64,000 bases of DNA from Candidatus Mailhella excrementigallinarum (GTDB taxonomy: Bacteria > Desulfobacterota > Desulfovibrionia > Desulfovibrionales > Desulfovibrionaceae), in the NCBI GenBank assembly GCA_944324075.1, contig CALUUZ010000001.1, forward strand, positions 186,001 through 250,000. Reading direction: 5' to 3'. The notes beneath the pieces were generated by a model. It was given only the letters and a program-made list of their open reading frames with translations, did not search any database and was not told the origin of the DNA. A program made the translations under genes and the position numbers. Shown in pieces: positions 59,795 to 64,000 of the stretch; position 1 is the first letter of the stretch, and each line of letters starts with the position of its first letter.

Positions 59795-62461
59795 ATGTCC
59801 CTGCCGAAGGCGTACGAACCGCACGATGTGGAAGAGCACTGGCGCAAGCACTGGGAAGACAACCACACCTTCACGCCCGACCCGGACGCCAAGGGTGAAC
59901 CCTATTCCATTGTCATCCCGCCGCCCAACGTCACGGGCGCGCTGCACATCGGCCATGCCCTGAACCACACGCTTCAGGATGTATTGTGCCGCCATGCCCG
60001 CCAGAAGGGAAAAAAGGTTCTGTGGATTCCCGGTACGGACCACGCGGGCATAGCCACGCAGAATGTGGTTGAGCGCGCTCTGGCCAAAGAGGGCAAGCGC
60101 CGCCACGACATAGGACGCGAGGCCTTCATCGAAAGAGTCTGGGACTGGAAAAGGGAATACGGCCACCGGATCATCAACCAGATCAAGGCGCTGGGCTCTT
60201 CCGTGGACTGGACGCGCGAACGCTTTACCATGGACGCAAACCTGGCCCGCGCGGTGCGCAGGGTCTTTGTCCGGCTTTACGATGAAGGACTGATTTACAA
60301 GGGCAAATATATCGTCAACTGGTGTCCGCGCTGCCATACCGCGCTGGCCGATGACGAAGTGGATCATAATCCCGCGAAGGGCAAGCTGTGGCACGTCCGT
60401 TATGACCTGGCGGACGGCTCCGGTTCCGTGACCATTGCCACCACCCGGCCGGAAACCATTCTCGGTGACTCTGCCGTATGCGTGCATCCCGAGGATGAAC
60501 GCTATGCGGGGCTGACGGGCAAACAGGTCGTCGTGCCCATCGTGAACCGGACTGTGCCGCTGATTTCAGATCGCTACGTGGATCGCGAGTTCGGCACAGG
60601 CGCGCTCAAGGTGACGCCGTGCCACGACCCCAATGACTGGAATCTCGGCCATACGCACAAGCTCGCCTTCATTCAGGTGATCGACGACAACGGCAACATG
60701 TGTCACTTTGAAGATGAGGGCGGGGCCGCCAAATACGCGGGGATGAGCCGCGAAGAATGCCGCGCGGCCATTGTTGAGGAACTGCGGGCCAACGGCCATC
60801 TGGTGAAGGAAGAGGACATCGAGCACAGCGTGGGCTGCTGCTACCGCTGCAAGACGGTCATCGAACCCTATGTTTCCGAGCAATGGTTTGTCGCCACGAC
60901 CAGAATGGCGCCGCAGGCCCGCGCCGCCGTGCCGGAACTGATCAGGATCTTCCCCGATTCATGGATGAAAACCTACTATAACTGGCTGGACAACATCCGC
61001 GACTGGTGCATCAGCCGCCAGATATGGTGGGGACACCGCATTCCGGCCTGGACCTGCGCGGACTGCGGAGAACTCATCGTTTCCGAAACCGACCCCGCTG
61101 CCTGCCCCAAGTGCGGCGCTTCGCATCTGGAACAGGATCCCGACGTGCTTGACACATGGTTTTCCTCCTCGCTCTGGCCTTTCTCCACCATGGGCTGGCC
61201 GGAAGAAACAGGGGAACTGAAGACCTTCTATCCCACTTCCGTCCTGGTGACGGCCTTCGACATTCTTTTCTTCTGGGTGGCCCGCATGATCATGATGGGT
61301 CAGCACTTCATGGGCGAAGTGCCCTTCCGCCACGTCTACATTCATGCTCTGGTGCGTGACGAACAGGGCCGCAAGATGTCCAAGAGCCTCGGCAACGGCA
61401 TCGACCCCTTTGACATGGTCAGCAAGTACGGCGCGGACGCGCTGCGCTTCACCCTGGTCGCGCTGGCCGCCATGGGCCGTGACATCCGCATGTCCGAACC
61501 GCGCATCGAGGGTTACCGCCACTTCATGAACAAGCTGTGGAACGCCTCACGGTTCGCGCTCATGAATCTGGAGGAAAACGCCGTGCCCGAGCCCGTCAAT
61601 CCTGACGCGGCCGCGGGGCTGCATAACCGCTGGATCCTGCACCGGCTGGAGGAAGTCAAGGCCGAAAGCGATGCCGCCATTGAAAGCTACCGCTTCAATG
61701 ACGCGGCCCAGGGCCTGTACAGGTTCCTGTGGAGCGAATTCTGCGACTGGTATCTTGAACTGATCAAGGGCGACATGAAGGACGACGCGCCCGCCGACGC
61801 AAAAGCCGAAGCGCGCTTTACCCTGTACACAGTACTGAAGGAAACGCTGGTGCTGCTGCATCCGATCATCCCCTTCGTCACCGCGGAAGTGTGGCAGTCC
61901 CTGCCCGGCCACGCCGGAGAAGACATCGCCCTCCAGCTCTTTCCCGAAGCGCGGCCCGGCTGTCTCAAGCCCGGCGATGCGGACGACATGATCTTTATTC
62001 AGGAAACCATCAGCGCCATCCGCACCATCCGCGCCGAACTGAACATCAACCCCTCCTACAGACTCACCGTGCTGCTGCGCCCCGTGGACGCGAAGCAGAA
62101 AGAACTGCTGGAGCACGGCCGGGCGTGGTTCATGAGCCTGGCCCGCCTGGAGAACCTGATTATCAGCGCTGAAGAACACGCGCCCAAGGCTTCGGCCAGC
62201 AATGTGGTGCGCGGCTGCGAAGTCATTGTGCACCTGTCCGGAGCAGTGGACTTTCAGGCCGAGCTTGCCCGTCTGGACAAGGAACTCGGCAAGGTGGACA
62301 GGGAACTCGCCGCCCTGAACGGCAAGCTTTCCAACGAGAACTTCCTTACCCGCGCCAAACCGGAATTTGTGGAGCAGGAAAAGGCCCGCGCCGCTGATCT
62401 TGCCGACAAGCGCGGCAAGATGCTGGCCCTGCAGAAGCGCTTCCGCGAAGCGGCGGAATAG
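59795..62461 (+). CDS. valS: Valyl-tRNA synthetase
   Basis: Class I synthetase charging tRNA-Val. Seen: PPPNVTGALHIGHALNHTLQ (HIGH motif), IPGTDHAGIATQNVVERALA, TTRPETILGDSAVCVHP (editing domain), HRIPAWTCADCGELIVSE with a zinc-binding Cys set, DVLDTWFSSSLWPFSTMGWP, RDEQGRKMSKSLGNGIDPFD (KMSKS), then the anticodon-binding domain and a C-terminal coiled coil (FQAELARLDKELGKVDRELA). 888 aa, complete. AAGGAG precedes ATG 59795; a strong terminator follows. Confidence 0.98.
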   Translation: MSLPKAYEPHDVEEHWRKHWEDNHTFTPDPDAKGEPYSIVIPPPNVTGALHIGHALNHTLQDVLCRHARQKGKKVLWIPGTDHAGIATQNVVERALAKEGKRRHDIGREAFIERVWDWKREYGHRIINQIKALGSSVDWTRERFTMDANLARAVRRVFVRLYDEGLIYKGKYIVNWCPRCHTALADDEVDHNPAKGKLWHVRYDLADGSGSVTIATTRPETILGDSAVCVHPEDERYAGLTGKQVVVPIVNRTVPLISDRYVDREFGTGALKVTPCHDPNDWNLGHTHKLAFIQVIDDNGNMCHFEDEGGAAKYAGMSREECRAAIVEELRANGHLVKEEDIEHSVGCCYRCKTVIEPYVSEQWFVATTRMAPQARAAVPELIRIFPDSWMKTYYNWLDNIRDWCISRQIWWGHRIPAWTCADCGELIVSETDPAACPKCGASHLEQDPDVLDTWFSSSLWPFSTMGWPEETGELKTFYPTSVLVTAFDILFFWVARMIMMGQHFMGEVPFRHVYIHALVRDEQGRKMSKSLGNGIDPFDMVSKYGADALRFTLVALAAMGRDIRMSEPRIEGYRHFMNKLWNASRFALMNLEENAVPEPVNPDAAAGLHNRWILHRLEEVKAESDAAIESYRFNDAAQGLYRFLWSEFCDWYLELIKGDMKDDAPADAKAEARFTLYTVLKETLVLLHPIIPFVTAEVWQSLPGHAGEDIALQLFPEARPGCLKPGDADDMIFIQETISAIRTIRAELNINPSYRLTVLLRPVDAKQKELLEHGRAWFMSLARLENLIISAEEHAPKASASNVVRGCEVIVHLSGAVDFQAELARLDKELGKVDRELAALNGKLSNENFLTRAKPEFVEQEKARAADLADKRGKMLALQKRFREAAE

Positions 62462-62480
62462 GCCGAAACGGAGCCAGGAC

Positions 62481-62527
62481 AAGGGGGGGCGGGGAAAGCT
62501 TTATAAAGCTTTCCCCGCCCCCCCCTT
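62481..62527 (+). terminator. valS terminator
   Basis: AAGGGGGGGCGGGGAAAGCT and AGCTTTCCCCGCCCCCCCCT form a nearly perfect long stem closing 20 bp after the stop. Confidence 0.85.
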
Positions 62528-62628
62528 CAATATTCATACGCTTTCTCTCCGCATTAACGCTTCCTTAACCCGGATTCCCCCATGTTGACCTCAACGGAAA
62601 GAAAAATCATCGACTGTCAGGAGACACT

Positions 62629-63009
62629 ATGAAAACAATCTTGTTGACCGGTCTGGGGCTGCTGCTCGCAAGCCCTGCCATGGCAGGCTTTCAGGGAGGT
62701 TCCGCGCCCGGCGGCTTTGTCGGACCTTCCAGCGGCGTGGCTCAATCCGTGGAACAGGCTCTCGACGCGCGCGACGACACGCCGGCAATTCTGGAAGGGC
62801 ATGTAGTGGAGCGCGTCGGCAAGGACAAATATGTCTTTCAGGATGCAACGGGAAAAATCACCGTGGAAATCGACCACAAGGTATTCGGCGCCCGCATCGT
62901 CACCCCGCAGACCAGAGTCCGTCTGAGCGGCGAAGTGGATTCCGAATTCTTCCGCCGCAATGAAGTGGACGTGGATGTCCTGGAAATTCTCGACCAGCCC
63001 TCTCAATAA
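62629..63009 (+). CDS. YgiW/YdeI-family periplasmic OB-fold protein (copy 1)
   Basis: 126 aa. Signal peptide MKTILLTGLGLLLASPAMA, cut before GFQGG. The mature part GFVGPSSGVAQSVEQALDAR, AILEGHVVERVGKDKYVFQD, GKITVEIDHKVFGARIVTPQ, TRVRLSGEVDSEF and VDVDVLEILDQ is the bacterial OB-fold (BOF) pattern of YgiW/YdeI/VisP stress-tolerance proteins. These bind cationic peptides or envelope ligands in other bacteria. CAGGAG precedes ATG 62629. A second, similar gene follows after 72 bp. Confidence 0.9.
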   Translation: MKTILLTGLGLLLASPAMAGFQGGSAPGGFVGPSSGVAQSVEQALDARDDTPAILEGHVVERVGKDKYVFQDATGKITVEIDHKVFGARIVTPQTRVRLSGEVDSEFFRRNEVDVDVLEILDQPSQ

Positions 63010-63081
63010 GATCTGTCCGACATGCGTTGCAGATCCGGATACCTCGTCATCCCAACCATGCAAAAACTCAAGGAGTATCAC

Positions 63082-63477
63082 ATGCGTTACCTTCTCGCCC
63101 CCGCGCTCACCCTGGCTCTCTGCGTTCCCGCCTTTGCCGCCTTTGACGGCCCCACCGCCCCCGGTCCCGCCGCGGGAGGCTTCCAGGGGCCGGCAAGCAC
63201 CGCTCCTGCCTCTCTTTCCACCGTGGCCCAGGCGTTGCAGGCTCCCGACGACGCCTATTGCGTGCTTGAGGGAAATATCATCGCCCGCGCCCCTCGCCAC
63301 CACGAAAGGTACATTTTTCAGGACACCACGGGAAAAATGACAGTGGAAATCGACGACAAACTCTTTGCGGGCCGTACGGTAACTCCGCAGACCAGGGTTC
63401 GTCTGCATGGCGAAATTGATCTGAAGCGTCACGGAGATCGCGAAGTTGACGTGGATGTACTGGAAATACTCAAATAG
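63082..63477 (+). CDS. YgiW/YdeI-family periplasmic OB-fold protein (copy 2)
   Basis: 131 aa, a tandem paralogue of copy 1. The start MRYLLAPALTLALCVPAFA at 63082 is a signal peptide with AAGGAG 6 bp upstream; earlier in-frame ATGs lack a ribosome site. A Gly/Pro/Ala-rich linker (FDGPTAPGPAAGGFQGP) precedes the OB-fold: CVLEGNIIARAPRHHERYIF, GKMTVEIDDKLFAGRTVTPQ, TRVRLHGEIDLKRHGDREVD. The most conserved stretch against copy 1 is TVTPQTRVRL and VDVDVLEIL. A hairpin terminator follows. Confidence 0.9.
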   Translation: MRYLLAPALTLALCVPAFAAFDGPTAPGPAAGGFQGPASTAPASLSTVAQALQAPDDAYCVLEGNIIARAPRHHERYIFQDTTGKMTVEIDDKLFAGRTVTPQTRVRLHGEIDLKRHGDREVDVDVLEILK

Positions 63478-63508
63478 CCCCTGTTCTTCCTGTCCGCTCT
63501 TCCTCCCG

Positions 63509-63554
63509 AACGTATGACTGCAACGCAGGTTTTATGCGTTTACAGTCATACGTT
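63509..63554 (+). terminator. Terminator after the second YgiW-like gene
   Basis: AACGTATGACTG and CAGTCATACGTT are perfect 12-bp complements, extended inside by CAACGCA/TGCGTTT pairing, with TTTCTTTCG after them. Confidence 0.8.
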
Positions 63555-63615
63555 TCTTTCGTTTTAAAAATGCATGCAGCACGATGCGGCTCTCTCTGAA
63601 AATATTTTGCACGAA

Positions 63616-63799
63616 TGTTTCAATCCACAGTCGCCCCATCCGCCGACTGACTGAAGCAGCCGACGGATAGGGGTCGTGCGGATTGCCCCCCCCTGAGGGG
63701 AGGGGGTACGAAAAAGGATTTCAGCGGCTTCGCCGTCTTGTCAACTCCTCTTTTCCCCCTCAAGGGAGAGGTATCAAACCACAAAGGAGTTTTTGATGA
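63616..63799 (+). repeat. Family A repeat, copy A9 (complete, 184 bp)
   Basis: Same ends and same length as A8. The right end CACAAAGGAGTTTTTGATGA supplies an ATG that opens only MKTLTVY before a stop. Confidence 0.95.
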
Positions 63800-63955
63800 A
63801 AACATTAACAGTTTATTAACATCATATTTTGCATACTGCCTTCAACAGAGAGAGAATTTTTCGGGGAAGCGGATTCAGAATTACTCCACCGCAATGAAAC
63901 GGATGTGGATATACTGGAAATTCTGCTGCAACCCCCTCGGCAAGCCTCTCCGTGA
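63796..63955 (+). pseudogene. Decayed third YgiW-like copy
   Basis: After the repeat-derived ATG (MKTLTVY, stop), an out-of-frame stretch at 63863-63955 reads GEADSELLHRNETDVDILEI then LLQPPRQASP and stop, clearly matching the C terminus of copy 1 (GEVDSEFFRRNEVDVDVLEI). The signal peptide and most of the OB-fold are gone. Repeat A9 occupies the place of the missing 5' part. Confidence 0.75.
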
Positions 63956-64000
63956 GCTGAACGCAGGGCATTCCGCGCCAGCGGCCGGAAGCTCCGTTCC

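Overview
The window looks like a chromosomal segment of a GC-rich, anaerobic, flagellated Gram-negative bacterium, most likely a member of the Desulfovibrionaceae. This is inferred from the GC-rich core with rimP-nusA-ylxR-infB, an MsbA-type lipid exporter, flagellin, an NrdG activase and overall protein style. No rRNA or tRNA gene was seen, so the genus is not fixed by the sequence.

Layout. 1-4924: GDP-sugar genes (manC, cut by the window edge, then manB, gmd, fcl), making GDP-mannose and GDP-L-fucose. 5668-30825: a surface-polysaccharide (O-antigen/capsule-like) island with strongly mixed base composition. Its heart is a 19-gene, tightly packed minus-strand unit (24340 down to 7150). From upstream to downstream it encodes a DegT aminotransferase, ACP, SDR, PglD-like acetyltransferase, KAS III-like enzyme, SDR, a two-subunit transketolase, a second ACP, a metallo-beta-lactamase-fold hydrolase, an AMP-forming ligase, a GNAT, LuxE, LuxC, glycosyltransferases and methyltransferases. 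It is followed by rmlA, rmlC, an RgpF-like protein, a GT8, an MsbA-like exporter and a HAD phosphatase. One FkbM methyltransferase gene carries a 27-unit CT/GA dinucleotide tract inside its reading frame, a textbook phase-variation signature.

31242-42580: housekeeping and regulatory genes: an unknown 127-aa protein, an M16C peptidase, a TPR protein, a 1288-aa hybrid-kinase-like protein that has lost its phosphoacceptor histidines, and pyrB-pyrC behind a candidate attenuator. 43216-48716: the translation/transcription operon rimP-nusA-ylxR-infB. 49392-52239: dut, a MocA-like nucleotidyltransferase, an HD hydrolase and ddl. 52450-59521: ribF, a DsbA-like thioredoxin, nrdG, flagellin and a BPL_N-type amidotransferase-like protein. 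59795-64000: valS and a decaying tandem array of YgiW-like periplasmic proteins.

The core (but not the island) is filled with three families of structured intergenic repeats, called A, B and C here. Family A is about 184 bp when complete. Its left end brings stop codons and its right end brings hairpins, a ribosome binding site and an ATG, so it works as a ready-made spacer between genes (for example rimP to nusA). Family B is a row of four hairpins whose stems show compensatory changes. Family C is a longer GC-rich repeat. The two leads most likely to be new are the family A cassette and the LuxC/LuxE/KAS III/ACP/transketolase acyl module inside the polysaccharide island.
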